From Pelagimonas varians (lineage in GTDB: Bacteria; Pseudomonadota; Alphaproteobacteria; Rhodobacterales; Rhodobacteraceae): a DNA stretch of 64,000 nt. How positions within the stretch are numbered: the stretch's first letter is position 1; the number at the start of each line of letters is the position of its first letter. Location of the stretch: positions 1 through 64,000 of the forward strand of contig NZ_QKMF01000014.1 of NCBI RefSeq assembly GCF_003208435.1. Direction: 5' to 3'. A program made the position numbers and the translations under genes. Below are positions 1-8,264 of the stretch, piece after piece. The notes under the pieces were generated by a model that ran no database searches, was not told the DNA's origin, and was given only the letters and a program-made list of their open reading frames with translations.

Positions 1-175
1 TTATCTGACGCACACCGTAAAATGGGATCTCCAGAAACGGCTTGTCGATCAGGCGCATCAGATCGAGGTTCACCTCACTCTCGCCCTTCGGCTCAAAGAA
101 AAACGAGGACCATGAGATCGACAGCAAGGCACATTGCTTGCCAACCGACAGGCCTGGCAGGTTCGGTTCAATCAT
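1..175 (-). CDS. IS3-family transposase orfB, N-terminal part only
   Basis: The frame begins MIEPNLPGLSVGKQ and carries SFFFEPKGE and PFYGVRQ, the N-terminal signatures of IS3-family OrfB (HTH_21 region, before the rve integrase core). It continues past position 1, so the DDE catalytic core cannot be seen. It overlaps orfA as expected for the programmed frameshift arrangement of IS3 elements. Whether the rest is intact is unknown. Confidence 0.7.
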   Translation of the reverse strand, partial: MIEPNLPGLSVGKQCALLSISWSSFFFEPKGESEVNLDLMRLIDKPFLEIPFYGVRQI

Positions 176-302
176 CTTGCGCCTAACTTGCCGGTCCAGG
201 GCTTGAGATATCTAGCCAGTTCGCTGACCGGTTCCTCGCCCTTCAGCGCTTCCAATGCGACCTTGGCCTTAAACTCAGGGTGATGTTTTTCCGTTTCGAC
301 AT
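172..302 (-). pseudogene. IS3-family transposase orfA, internally deleted
   Basis: The frame starts at ATG (300-302) and encodes about 43 residues: a normal IS3 orfA N-terminus (SKRKKHHPEFKAKVALEAL), then after ELARY it jumps straight to the usual C-terminal LKPWTGKLGAR. The helix-turn-helix and leucine-zipper parts of OrfA are therefore missing. The stop overlaps the orfB start (ATGA at 172-175). Confidence 0.7.
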
Positions 303-355
303 ATCTCATCTCCTTCGTATTGAAGATCAGCAGACTACAAATCGCAGCTTACGGC

Positions 356-825
356 AGTGTCCGAATTTCGGGGGGTAGCTCAGTGTGAAGATGTGCTGGA
401 TGTCGCAACACATCTGTACCCCGCCAAGGCGGGCAGTGCGCCTGTGATCGCCGCATGTACTTGCTCCAAGGTGTCGCCAAGGGCCACCATCAATATCGAT
501 GCACATGAGGGCGGGTTCCCCTTCGCACGGCAGGTCAGCAACGGTGCGCCGGATGTATGGGTTCCCATTTGCGTCATGGGTGGCCTGCGGATCGTATCCG
601 ATACCCGTTGCCACATAGTGCTTGCTTACGCCGGACGTCATGAAATTGAGGCTGGTCGCCAGCGGCAACCATGCGGCCAGATCGATCAGCGATCGGGAAA
701 TCGACGGTCTGATAGTTGCCAGACACAAATGACCCATTGGTCGCCTTTTGTAACTGGCCCTGGTCCAACCAAAATTGCTTCCCGCAAGGGGCTATGTCAG
801 TGTTCGTGAAGATGCCGATTTTCAT
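356..825 (-). pseudogene. Decayed phage/satellite-type primase-like replication gene
   Basis: The reading starts at ATG 825 behind a GGAG (protein begins MKIGIFTNTDIAPCGKQFWLDQGQ). Sensible protein continues only if the frame is changed twice: near 690 (LAAWLPLATSLNFMTSGVSKH, NGNPYIRRTVADLPCEGEP, CIDIDG) and near 500 (EQVHAAITGALPALAGYRCVATSSTSSH). This resembles the N-terminal part of large phage or element primase/replication proteins. It then stops close to the IS3 remnant. Seen: three frames with continuous coding sense. Inferred: one ancestral gene with two frameshifts, cut off at its 3' end. The primase assignment is tentative. Confidence 0.5.
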
Positions 826-945
826 ATCGGTAAGACTCCTATTTCTTTCGAAGTCCATCCGATTTCTCTATTGTCCCGGTATCGACTATTTAGCCGTAGT
901 CAAGTGATTTGGCTGTCCCTCATGCAGATGCATTGGCACGGTTTT

Positions 946-1545
946 TTATGTGCGCCGCACCAGTTGGTAGTGCGGCAGGTGTTTCTCCAACGCCTGTTCC
1001 ATGCCCTCAACAGTCGGTTCCACCTGTACTTTGCGCTTGCGGGATCTGGCTTCAATCGCCGCTGCATTCAGACTCATTTCGCCATCACGAACCAACTGTG
1101 CGAGGTCTGTCCGATCACGGTTCAACCGGCGCATTGCCTTCTCATTGGTATCAGCGATCAAAGGCATATTATGACCTTGATATTCCTCTGACTTGCGATC
1201 ACGACCAGCGGGCGCAGCAACACCCACGCCTGTCTCGAAACGCCGTGCCAGATCATCCTGACCAACACTCTTGAGCCAGAAGATCGCGCGGTCCTGCATC
1301 CCCGCCGTGACCTCGGTCAACCACTGCATCTCTGAGCGGTCTGGGTCATCGTTGGGCCAGCGTTTGTGGGTGCCCGCGTCCAGAGCCATTTGTAGGGTTT
1401 CAGCAAAACCACGAGCCGTACTGCCAGCATTTGTTTCACATCTGCTCAAGTCGAGCGTTGCGGAGTCTGCCATACTGCGGTGCCATTGCGCGCTATCCGG
1501 CTCACTGTCCATGAACGGGCGGGGGATACCCTTGAGCGGTCTCAT
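946..1545 (-). CDS. Hypothetical integrative-element protein (199 aa)
   Basis: This 199-residue frame is intact. It is soluble, with no signal peptide or membrane segment, and has a basic C-terminal third (NEKAMRRLNRDRTDLAQLVRDGEMS, then EARSRKRKVQVEP), a composition common in small phage or integrative-element proteins. Its ATG overlaps the stop of the damaged upstream gene by ATGA (1542-1545), so it belongs to the same element operon running from alpA towards the primase-like gene. The function is unknown; the basic segment suggests, but does not prove, nucleic-acid contact. It is the longest undamaged frame in the island. Confidence 0.6.
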   Translation of the reverse strand: MRPLKGIPRPFMDSEPDSAQWHRSMADSATLDLSRCETNAGSTARGFAETLQMALDAGTHKRWPNDDPDRSEMQWLTEVTAGMQDRAIFWLKSVGQDDLARRFETGVGVAAPAGRDRKSEEYQGHNMPLIADTNEKAMRRLNRDRTDLAQLVRDGEMSLNAAAIEARSRKRKVQVEPTVEGMEQALEKHLPHYQLVRRT

Positions 1546-2019
1546 TGGACACTCTCCAGAACGGCCTGCAAGTCACGGCTCGCATCTGCCACGCGGGCCA
1601 CGGTCAAGAGGTATTTTATCACCAGCAAATTCAGGAACATTGCGCGGCTATGTTCGTGCTGGCACCACTCGCAATAAGCGGCATAGCGGCTGTCTGGCAT
1701 TGGCACTGGAAGAGGTTTGACCGGCGGTGCCAGCAACTCACCCATACTGACAAGCGCAGGCTCATAGGCCCGCTGTGCGACCTTTTTCGGCTACCGCCTC
1801 CAGATGCAATCGAGCATGGTCAACCGCGCCAGTTACGATCAGCAAACGAACCGCTGCCAAATCCCAAACAAACGAAGATGCATGGCAACGGTCAACCGTC
1901 TCTTCATACGCGTCTTGTACCCGCGCGGCCTCGGTTTAGACAAACTCAGGCAGGGCCACGCGCATGGTTGTGCGGGTGTAAAGCCAGCCGTCGCGCTGGA
2001 TCAGTGCGGGCGGCTTCAT
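1542..2019 (-). pseudogene. Broken element gene with an in-frame stop and a frameshift
   Basis: ATG at 2017-2019 overlaps the alpA stop (ATGA). After 27 codons (ends RVALPEFV) there is a TAA, but the same frame then continues with clear coding sense (TEAARVQDAYEETVDRCHASS to EAVAEKG). A frameshift near 1770 leads into VAQRAYEPALVSMGELLAPP and an open frame ending SRDLQAVLESVQ at 1542. Joined, it would be about 155 residues with no recognised domain. The last 67 codons could be translated alone from ATG 1745, but the continuity upstream argues for a decayed gene. Confidence 0.55.
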
Positions 2020-2279
2020 AGCGCACCGCCTGTCACGCGCGGGCACTTATTGATACACCCAACAATCTCGCTTTGACGCCATCCGTTCGTGGCCTCTGTA
2101 ATTGCTACAGGCGATGGAAACTCATTGGCCCGCATAAGCTGGTCAAGCGCCGACCGTCTCAAACCAGTTATGCGCAATACATCGGGGCGGCACAGGAAAG
2201 GATCAATGCGGGTTGAGAGGTCAATGTATGCAGATTGATGCGCTGTTTTATCAAGCGCAGTCCGATCTGGTTTGGGCAT
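2016..2279 (-). CDS. AlpA-family transcriptional regulator
   Basis: 87 residues with the AlpA/MerR-like helix-turn-helix: RPDVLRITGLRRSALDQLM (about residues 31-49), then EFPSPVAI and the WRQSEI wing. AlpA proteins of prophages and satellites activate or control the adjacent integrase and excision genes. A strong AAGGAG lies upstream of the ATG. It sits between the integrase and the element replication genes, the normal place in P4-like and satellite-type elements. The frame is intact although its neighbours are damaged. Confidence 0.8.
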   Translation of the reverse strand: MPKPDRTALDKTAHQSAYIDLSTRIDPFLCRPDVLRITGLRRSALDQLMRANEFPSPVAITEATNGWRQSEIVGCINKCPRVTGGAL

Positions 2280-2352
2280 GTCAGGCTCCTTTTGGTTCGT
2301 CCTGACACCCGATTAAGAGCATGAAGACGCGCCAAAACACCCACCCGATCCT

Positions 2353-2598
2353 TTATTCGCGTTTTAGTTCAGATTCGCCCCGTTTATATGCCTTTCGCAA
2401 CCCATCCTTTGTCAATCCAGCCAACCCACCAAACCGCACAGGATCAGCAGCAATCGCAGCATGACAACGCGCGGCAATCCTACCCTTGTTCCCCTTCGCT
2501 GCCCGATAAGGGGCGACATCATGCGCCCTCCGGTTTGGCCTGCCATCGGTGCTTGGTCGTGTAGTCAGCTTGCGCAAGTTACCGGCTGGCAATGGCAT
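2353..2598 (-). CDS. Hypothetical small element protein (81 aa)
   Basis: This is an 81-codon open frame, strongly basic, with a central NKGRIAARCHAAIAADP segment and a charged C-terminus (RKAYKRGESELKRE). I recognise no domain. It begins inside the end of the decayed gene 2565-2813 and may itself be the 3' part of a longer, damaged gene. No good ribosome binding site precedes ATG 2598, so expression is doubtful. Confidence 0.35.
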   Translation of the reverse strand: MPLPAGNLRKLTTRPSTDGRPNRRAHDVAPYRAAKGNKGRIAARCHAAIAADPVRFGGLAGLTKDGLRKAYKRGESELKRE

Positions 2599-2813
2599 TG
2601 TGAGCGCACGTGACCATGCTGCTTATGCCTCAACAACAATGCGGCCCGTGCCTCGCTTCCTACATCAAACGCTTTTGCGCCGCGTCCAAGGCTGTTTGGC
2701 AGGTCATCACATCAACCCGGCCTGCCTCAAAAAAAAACACTCAACCGCAACCAATCGCGGGGCAAACTGTCCACCTGTTCAGGCAGCGTGTCGATGAGCG
2801 TAGCGAGTGGCAT
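2565..2813 (-). pseudogene. Small element gene with homopolymer frameshift
   Basis: The start overlaps the integrase stop (TGATG at 2811-2815). The frame reads MPLATLIDTLPEQVDSLPRD and then runs into a nine-base homopolymer (A on +, 2729-2737) that puts a TGA in frame. With one base fewer the protein continues (EAGRVDVMTCQTALDAAQ). A second shift leads to EARAALLLRHKQHGHVRSQ and a Cys/His-rich end. Seen: coding sense across three frames. Inferred: one small ancestral gene. The function is unknown. Confidence 0.4.
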
Positions 2814-3854
2814 CATAGCGCTGACACCAGATAAACGGTCCAAGCACAGATGAGCGCGCGCCGCCGTTCCAAATAATCACCGCGCCGGTAAGCACGCTCA
2901 ACATCATTGCCGATTTGGTGTGCAAGCTGATCTTCAATCAATTCACGCGGCCATCCTGCACCATATGCCCAATCGCTAAATGTCGAGCGCCAGCCATGTG
3001 GAGTCGCGTTTGCATATCAAGCGTTGCGGAGCGCCTTTGCCAATGCAATGTCGCTCATTGGCCTGCCCCCCCTACCGTCATGTATGAGCGCGCAACCTGC
3101 CACCCTCGGCAACTCTGCCAACCAAAGTGCCAGCGGCAATGTCAGCGGTACGCGATGCTGCTTACGTGCTTTCATGCGCTCTGCTGACAAGGCGATCAAT
3201 GCGCCGCCTGCGTCAATGTCGCCCCATTCCATGTGCCGTACTTCGCCAGATCGGCAGGCGTCAGGTAGAGCGTCACATGCCCACCATATCCAATGCCTGC
3301 GTGACGCTTGGCCCATACCGCTGCAAATGCGGCGGGGGCGTCTGCTACCTCAATGGCGGCGTGATGCTTCACTACCCGCACCTTCTTTTGAGCGGGCAAA
3401 ATGTGTTCTAAATTGTCGCGCCACCCAGCGGGGTTCGGTCCATCTCTGTCACCTCGCGCGATTGAGGCGCACAAGATACGTTCAATCCGTTGCCGGACAC
3501 ATCGCGCCGCATTGGGACGCTGGCGTGACGTGTGAGTGAGGTCTCCCATTGGGCGCTATGTTTTGCGTTTGACCATGTTGCGTGATGGGATGTGATAAAA
3601 GTGTGCATGGCCTGCTCAATGGTAAGTGACTTGCGGGTCACTGCTTGCACCTGCGGCTTTGCGGCATCACGCGGGTTGATCCCCTGCCCTAACTGTTCAC
3701 GCGCCGCCGCTGCCTTTGCTCGGGCTGCGGCCAAAAAGCCTGTGCTACCTGAGCCAAGTCCCGTTTCCTGCTTTTTCCCTTCCCGAGTGCATCGTATTGC
3801 CAGCGGCCTTGACCGCTTTGGCATACAACTCGTGAAGCGTTCCGACTCTCATTT
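2813..3854 (-). pseudogene. int: Tyrosine recombinase/integrase, multiply frameshifted
   Basis: Integrase signatures occur in order but in different frames. The N-terminal arm region starts at ATG 3854. Next come the core-binding part (LTIEQAMHTFITSHHATWSNAKH, about 3560-3620), the catalytic domain start (ACRSGEVRHMEWGDID, about 3200-3260, with the first catalytic Arg), and the C-terminal block with HGWR (HxxR), LAHQIGN and the nucleophile context VERAYRRGD (about 2860-3010). At least three frame changes are needed, so no functional enzyme can be made. Family: P4-like tRNA-targeting integrases. It lies about 120 bp from the 3' end of tRNA-Ser, the usual position of such an int next to its attachment site. 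Confidence 0.85.
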
Positions 3855-3976
3855 CCTACCCACCTGTAACCCACCTGAAGCGCGGTGCGTTATGGTTACA
3901 CATGGCAATGCATGGCATACGCCAAGACACAAAATTCTTGATTTACAGGGGTTTGTAGATTTTTGGGAAGGGTGTT

Positions 3977-4010
3977 TGGCGGAGACTCAGGGATTCGAAC
4001 CCTGGGGACG
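3977..4010. other. Presumed attachment site (3' end of tRNA-Ser)
   Basis: tRNA-targeting tyrosine integrases recombine at the 3' part of the gene, and the element regenerates it. Here the integrase remnant lies immediately beyond this end. No second copy of the tRNA 3' end was seen in the window, so the other junction should lie to the left of position 1 or has been lost. This is inferred from gene layout, not from a visible direct repeat. Confidence 0.35.
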
Positions 4011-4066
4011 CTCTCACGCCCAACGGTTTTCAAGACCGCCGCATTCGACCACTCTGCCAAATCTCC
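3977..4066 (-). tRNA. tRNA-Ser (anticodon UGA)
   Basis: The reverse strand folds as a class II tRNA of 90 nt. The acceptor stem GGAGATT pairs with AGTCTCC (one G-U), followed by discriminator G and an encoded CCA. The D-arm holds GGCAGAGTGGTCGAATGC, the anticodon loop CTTGAAA gives UGA, there is a long variable arm (GGGCGTGAGAGCGTCC), and the T-loop is GTTCGAATC. The UGA anticodon reads UCA/UCG serine codons. Its 3' end faces the broken integrase, which marks it as the integration target of the element at 1-3976. Confidence 0.95.
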
Positions 4067-4277
4067 GGTTCGGCCACCTTTATATCGCCCTTTTCGATTC
4101 TTAAAGTCCATAAAGTCGAAAAACTGCGCATTCTTGAACTGCAGGCTTTTCATATGGCCCTCAACACGTTACTCTGACCGAAAACGGGCCTGCAAGTGCC
4201 CGACTGAGGCGGTATCGACCGGAAAATCCGGCAAATTGCGCGGCAACGTTCGCGCTGACACAGGCATGAGGCATGGC

Positions 4278-5156
4278 ATGAGCGTTATTATTTCGCCCAA
4301 TCGAAACAGGATTCAGCGTACGGCGGTTGCGCTAACCAGCTTTTTGATGCTTTCGGCATGCGCCGACGTCCAAATGCCCGGGTTTCTTCAACCTTCGGCC
4401 GGAAGCGAAGACGTTGTGGCCCGCGCCGCATCCTCTGGTGCGACCGAGGAACGCGATGTTGAGGCCCCCGAAATTTTTCAAGCGACCGAAGCCGGCCTGT
4501 GGGACGGACGCCCATCTCTTGGCGGTGTCTGGATCGCTCACCCAGATGTTACGGATCCAGAGCGCGCGATTGTCCGCAATGAATCCAACGGTAAGTTTGT
4601 AATCGGGGCATTGTTTCGCCGCGAACGCGAATCCCCCGGTCCGCGCCTTCAGATCTCCTCCGAAGCTGCCGCCGCGCTTGGCATCCTTGCTGGGCAGCCC
4701 ACAAACCTGAATGTTGTTGCCCTGCGCCGCGAAGAAGTTGCCGCTCCGGAACCGGCGGCACTAATGACTGATTCAGCCGCATTGCCCGCCGCACCCGACG
4801 TTAGCGAAGCTGCCTTGGATCCGGTGCTGGATGGCGCAGAAAAGGCCATTGAAACTGCGTCACTTGCACCCGCCGTCGCTGCGCCCGCCCCTGTAGCCAG
4901 CCCCGCCCCCGCAAGTTCAGGCTTGGCGAAACCATACGTACAGCTCGGGATTTTTAGCGTTGAGCAGAACGCCAACAACACTGCGACTGCGATGCGTCAG
5001 GCCGGTATGGTGCCATCCGTCAAAAAACAAAGTTCAAACGGCAAAACCTTTTGGCGCGTGGTTGTGGGACCAGCCCAGACCAAGCCAGAATTGAATACCT
5101 TGCTCACCACGATCAAGGGGTCCGGCTTTTCAGATGCTTATGCGGTTTCCAACTAG
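4278..5156 (+). CDS. SPOR-domain lipoprotein
   Basis: 292 residues. A lipoprotein signal with lipobox LSAC (Cys28) anchors it to a membrane. The middle (about 150-215) is an Ala/Pro-rich linker and the last 75 residues (about 218-292, starting KPYVQLGIFSVEQNA) form a SPOR domain. SPOR domains bind glycan strands stripped of stem peptides, typically at division sites. ATG 4278 has GAGG 7-10 bases upstream; ATG 4266 in the same frame is an alternative, and the open frame continues upstream through the tRNA by chance. It lies ahead of the D,D-carboxypeptidase gene, consistent with a cell-wall role. An RlpA-like N-terminal domain is possible but not clear. Confidence 0.8.
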   Translation: MSVIISPNRNRIQRTAVALTSFLMLSACADVQMPGFLQPSAGSEDVVARAASSGATEERDVEAPEIFQATEAGLWDGRPSLGGVWIAHPDVTDPERAIVRNESNGKFVIGALFRRERESPGPRLQISSEAAAALGILAGQPTNLNVVALRREEVAAPEPAALMTDSAALPAAPDVSEAALDPVLDGAEKAIETASLAPAVAAPAPVASPAPASSGLAKPYVQLGIFSVEQNANNTATAMRQAGMVPSVKKQSSNGKTFWRVVVGPAQTKPELNTLLTTIKGSGFSDAYAVSN

Positions 5157-5298
5157 GGCCTAATAATCAAAAGACCGTCAAATAGGCGGAAAAACGCAAG
5201 CTTGTGGGGCGCAAAGGGATGACAGCCCCGCCCTTTCCAGCGATAAACGGGGAAACGGCCCCTGCTTTGGGCCAGACCTTTTGGACAGGAGCGCTTTC

Positions 5299-6468
5299 AT
5301 GAGCTTTTTGCCCCGTCGCCTTTTGGCCAGTGCCGCGGTTTTCGCAGTGCTCGCCCTGCCCGCTTCGGCCTTTGACACCCGCGCCAAAGCGGCTTTTGTG
5401 CTTGACCAGACCACTGGAACGGTGCTGCTTGCCAAACGCGCGGATGAGGCATTGCCTCCTGCTTCGATGTCAAAGCTGATGACGCTCTATATTGCCTTCG
5501 AAGCTATCCGTGACGGGCGTCTGAAACTGGACGAAAAACTGCGAGTGTCCAGTCATGCCATGTCTTATGGCGGCTCGACCATGTTTTTGGACACCACCGA
5601 TCGGGTCAAAGTCCAAGATTTGTTGCGCGGGATCATTGTTCTTTCGGGCAATGACGCCTGTGCAGTTCTGGCTGAAACCCTATCGCCAGATGGCACCGAA
5701 AAGGGCTTTGCCAAGCTGATGACGCAGCGCGCCCAGCAATTGGGTATGACCAGTTCCAGTTTTAGAAATGCATCGGGCTGGCCTGCCCAAGGACATGTCA
5801 TGTCGATGCGCGATTTGGTTCTTTTGGCGACCAAACTGATTCAGGACTTTCCCGAACACTATTCGATCTTTTCGGAAAAGACCTTTGAGTTTGATGGCCG
5901 TGCGCCCGGCAACGTCAAGAACCGCAACCCCTTGCTGGCACTTGGTATTGGCGCGGACGGTTTGAAAACCGGCCATACCAGCGAGGCTGGCTATGGTCTG
6001 GTCGGATCCGCCCGAAACGACGACCGTCGGATTGTCTTTGCGATCACCGGACTTGAGAGCGAACGCGCCCGCGCGGAGGAATCCGAAGCCATTGTTAACT
6101 GGGCCTTTCGCCAATTTGCCGAACAAACCATTGTAACCAAAGATAAAGCTGTCGCCGAAGCCGACATTTGGCTGGGGGCAGAAGAAAAAGTCGGGCTTGT
6201 CTCGGACAAGGATGTCCGGCTTTTGCTGCCGGTGAATACATTGGGCGGCGTCAAGGCCGAAGTTGTTTATACCGGCCCCATCGAAGCACCGGTTGCACAG
6301 GGGCAAAAACTGGCCGAGCTGATCATCAGTCCGGAAGGGCTGCCGGAAACTCGCGTGCCGCTACTGGCCGAAAAAGCCGTGCCAGGTGGTGGTTTTGTTG
6401 ACCGTATGATGACCGTGAGCCAAGTTCTTTTGAAGCGGCTTCAAGATGGCCCAAAGGAAACTATGTGA
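5299..6468 (+). CDS. dacC: D-alanyl-D-alanine carboxypeptidase (PBP5/6 type)
   Basis: 389 residues with a signal peptide (cleavage after about ALPASA, residue 24). All three penicillin-binding motifs are present: SxxK as SMSK (56-59), SGN (116-118) and KTG (223-225), giving the S11 peptidase fold, followed by a C-terminal beta domain. Such enzymes trim the terminal D-Ala of peptidoglycan pentapeptides in the periplasm. ATG 5299 is chosen for its AGGAG at 7 bases; the in-frame TTG 18 bases upstream is not needed. The stop overlaps the tmk start (ATGTGA). The subtype (dacA or dacC) is not certain. Confidence 0.92.
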   Translation: MSFLPRRLLASAAVFAVLALPASAFDTRAKAAFVLDQTTGTVLLAKRADEALPPASMSKLMTLYIAFEAIRDGRLKLDEKLRVSSHAMSYGGSTMFLDTTDRVKVQDLLRGIIVLSGNDACAVLAETLSPDGTEKGFAKLMTQRAQQLGMTSSSFRNASGWPAQGHVMSMRDLVLLATKLIQDFPEHYSIFSEKTFEFDGRAPGNVKNRNPLLALGIGADGLKTGHTSEAGYGLVGSARNDDRRIVFAITGLESERARAEESEAIVNWAFRQFAEQTIVTKDKAVAEADIWLGAEEKVGLVSDKDVRLLLPVNTLGGVKAEVVYTGPIEAPVAQGQKLAELIISPEGLPETRVPLLAEKAVPGGGFVDRMMTVSQVLLKRLQDGPKETM

Positions 6469-7103
6469 CCGATAAAAACGGCGCGAAGGGGCTATTTATC
6501 AGCTTCGAAGGTATTGACGGATCCGGGAAATCAACTCAGGCGAGGATGCTTGCGCAGGCCCTGCGCGCCGAAGGGCGCGATGTCGTTTTGACACGGGAAC
6601 CCGGCGGCAGTCCCGGTGCCGAAGAAATTCGCGCGCTGGTTTTGCAGGGCGATCCCGATCGCTGGTCAGCGGAAACCGAACTGCTGTTGTTTACAGCAGC
6701 GCGCCGCGATCATTTGGAACGCACCATTCGCCCTGCCTTGGCAGCAGGCAAGGTGGTGATCTGTGATCGCTTTGCCGACAGCACCCGCATGTATCAAGGG
6801 TTGTCGCGTGGAAATCTGCGCGCTCAGGTGGATGCGCTGCATGACTTGATGATCGGCGTTGAACCCGATTTGACTTTGCTATTTGACATGGACCCCAGCG
6901 CCGGTTTGGCGCGCGCGAAATCCCGCGCAACGGTTGAAGAGCGGTTCGAAGATTTTGGCCTTGGACTACAAGAAAAAATGCGCGCGGGGTTTTTGGCACT
7001 GGCTGATGAATTCAAAGATCGCTTTCGCATTATTAATGGTAACCGCGACATCGACGTCGTCGCGGCTGATGTTCAAGCCTGTGTTTTGGCCAAACTTGCA
7101 TGA
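6465..7103 (+). CDS. tmk: Thymidylate kinase
   Basis: 212 residues. P-loop GIDGSGKST (16-24), dTMP-site DRF motif (CDRFADST, about residue 100) and REPGG (about 45-49) are all present. It phosphorylates dTMP to dTDP for DNA synthesis. The start is GTG at 6465, overlapping the dac stop by three bases, so translation is probably coupled. The stop overlaps the holB start (ATGA). The dac-tmk-holB order is common in Rhodobacteraceae. Confidence 0.95.
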   Translation: MTDKNGAKGLFISFEGIDGSGKSTQARMLAQALRAEGRDVVLTREPGGSPGAEEIRALVLQGDPDRWSAETELLLFTAARRDHLERTIRPALAAGKVVICDRFADSTRMYQGLSRGNLRAQVDALHDLMIGVEPDLTLLFDMDPSAGLARAKSRATVEERFEDFGLGLQEKMRAGFLALADEFKDRFRIINGNRDIDVVAADVQACVLAKLA

Positions 7104-8206
7104 GTGACGCCCTTCCAGAACCCGACCGGATCGAAGGGGCCCCGCACCCGCGCGAAACCTTGCAGCTGTTTGGACAGTCCCGCGCTGAACAGGACTTCTT
7201 GACCGCCTATAACACCGGGCGGCTGCATCATGGCTGGCTGATCACCGGACCGCGCGGTGTGGGAAAGGCAACACTGGCCTGGCGTATTGCCCGATTTCTT
7301 TTGGCTTCCCCGCCCGCCGACGATGGATTGTTTGGTGCCCCACCTGAACCAACAGACCTGAACATCAGCCCCGAACATCCAGTGTCACATCGGATGATGG
7401 CGCTGTCCGAACCCGGATTGTTTTTGCTACGTCGCGGCCCGAACAAGAAGGGCGACAAACTGGCGACAGAAATTTTGGTGGATGAGGTGCGCAAACTTGG
7501 CCATTTCTTTTCACTGTCTGCTGCGGATGGCGGCCGCAGGGTGGTCATTATCGACAGTGCGGATGAGCTGAACACCCAAGCTGCCAATGCCATCTTGAAA
7601 ATGCTAGAAGAGCCGCCTGCCAAAACAACCTTGCTGATGATCAGCCATCAACCTGCCGGTTTGTTGCCGACCATCCGGTCGCGGTGCCGTGAATTGCGCC
7701 TTTCACCGCTTGCGCCTCAGGCCATGACAGAAGCACTGGCCCAAGCCGAGGCTGATATTGATCCAGCCCATGCCCCCGCTTTGACGGAATTGTCCCAAGG
7801 GTCGGTGGGCGAAGCATTGCGATTGACCAATTTGGGCGGGTTGCAGCTTTATTCAGATATCGTGACAGTACTTGGCAGTCTTCCACAGTTTGACCGCCCA
7901 AGAATGCTGGCGCTGGCTGACAGTTGTGCGGGCAAGGGCAAGGAAGCCCGGTTGGATCTGCTTTTGGCTTTGGTCGATCAGGTGACGGCGCGTTTGGCCC
8001 GAACCGGTGTCACAGGGCAGCCCCCAGTGCATGAGGCCGCCCCGCACGAGGCAGGCATCCTGGCCCGCCTGTCCCCGGATGCACATACCGGTCGCCACTG
8101 GGCAACCCTTGCGAGCCAAGCCAGCGATCGTGCCCGCCACGCCCGCGGTGTAAATGTCGATCCGGCCGCCTTGGTCACGGACCTTTTCTTGCAGTTGAAG
8201 TCTTAG
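7100..8206 (+). CDS. holB: DNA polymerase III subunit delta'
   Basis: 368 residues of the AAA+ clamp-loader family. Walker A GPRGVGKAT (50-58), a Walker-B-like region VVIIDSADELN, sensor-type LEEPPAKTTLLMISH and the SRC motif (IRSRCREL) are visible. Delta' is the stator of the clamp loader that places the beta sliding clamp on DNA. The zinc-binding cysteines usual after Walker A in E. coli delta' are absent. It overlaps tmk by four bases and ends at a strong hairpin shared with convergent mrp. Confidence 0.92.
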   Translation: MSDALPEPDRIEGAPHPRETLQLFGQSRAEQDFLTAYNTGRLHHGWLITGPRGVGKATLAWRIARFLLASPPADDGLFGAPPEPTDLNISPEHPVSHRMMALSEPGLFLLRRGPNKKGDKLATEILVDEVRKLGHFFSLSAADGGRRVVIIDSADELNTQAANAILKMLEEPPAKTTLLMISHQPAGLLPTIRSRCRELRLSPLAPQAMTEALAQAEADIDPAHAPALTELSQGSVGEALRLTNLGGLQLYSDIVTVLGSLPQFDRPRMLALADSCAGKGKEARLDLLLALVDQVTARLARTGVTGQPPVHEAAPHEAGILARLSPDAHTGRHWATLASQASDRARHARGVNVDPAALVTDLFLQLKS

Positions 8207-8226
8207 ACCCCAGCCCAAGAGTTTGC

Positions 8227-8257
8227 GGCATGCAGGGGATACAGGCCCCTGCATGCC
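8227..8257. terminator. Bidirectional hairpin between holB and mrp
   Basis: A perfect 12-bp inverted repeat (GGCATGCAGGGG / CCCCTGCATGCC) with a 7-nt loop lies between the two convergent stops. No T-run follows on either strand, so factor-independent termination may be weak; position and symmetry still suggest it insulates both genes. Confidence 0.6.
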
Positions 8258-8264
8258 GGACACA

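Larger units (their letters stand above)
1..302 (-). mobile_element. Truncated IS3-family insertion sequence, runs off the left edge
   Basis: Reading right to left, this stretch encodes the start of an IS3-family orfA (HHPEFKAKVALEALKGEE near its N-terminus) joined by what looks like an internal deletion to the typical orfA/orfB junction (KPWTGKLGAR, then MIEPNLPGLS). orfA is only 43 codons, far below the usual 90-100, so the copy cannot be functional as a whole. No terminal inverted repeat was identified. The continuing orfB lies outside the window. It sits inside a decaying genomic island. Confidence 0.75.

Noticed and set aside
1545-2076. Plus-strand frames of 90-158 codons in the element
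   Set aside because: They are opposite to minus-strand sequence with better coding sense and continuous operon overlaps (ATGA) with alpA and the 199-aa gene.
3963-4277. N-terminal extension of the SPOR lipoprotein through the tRNA gene
   Set aside because: The frame is open by chance over tRNA-Ser; a lipoprotein signal fits only the start at 4278 (or 4266).
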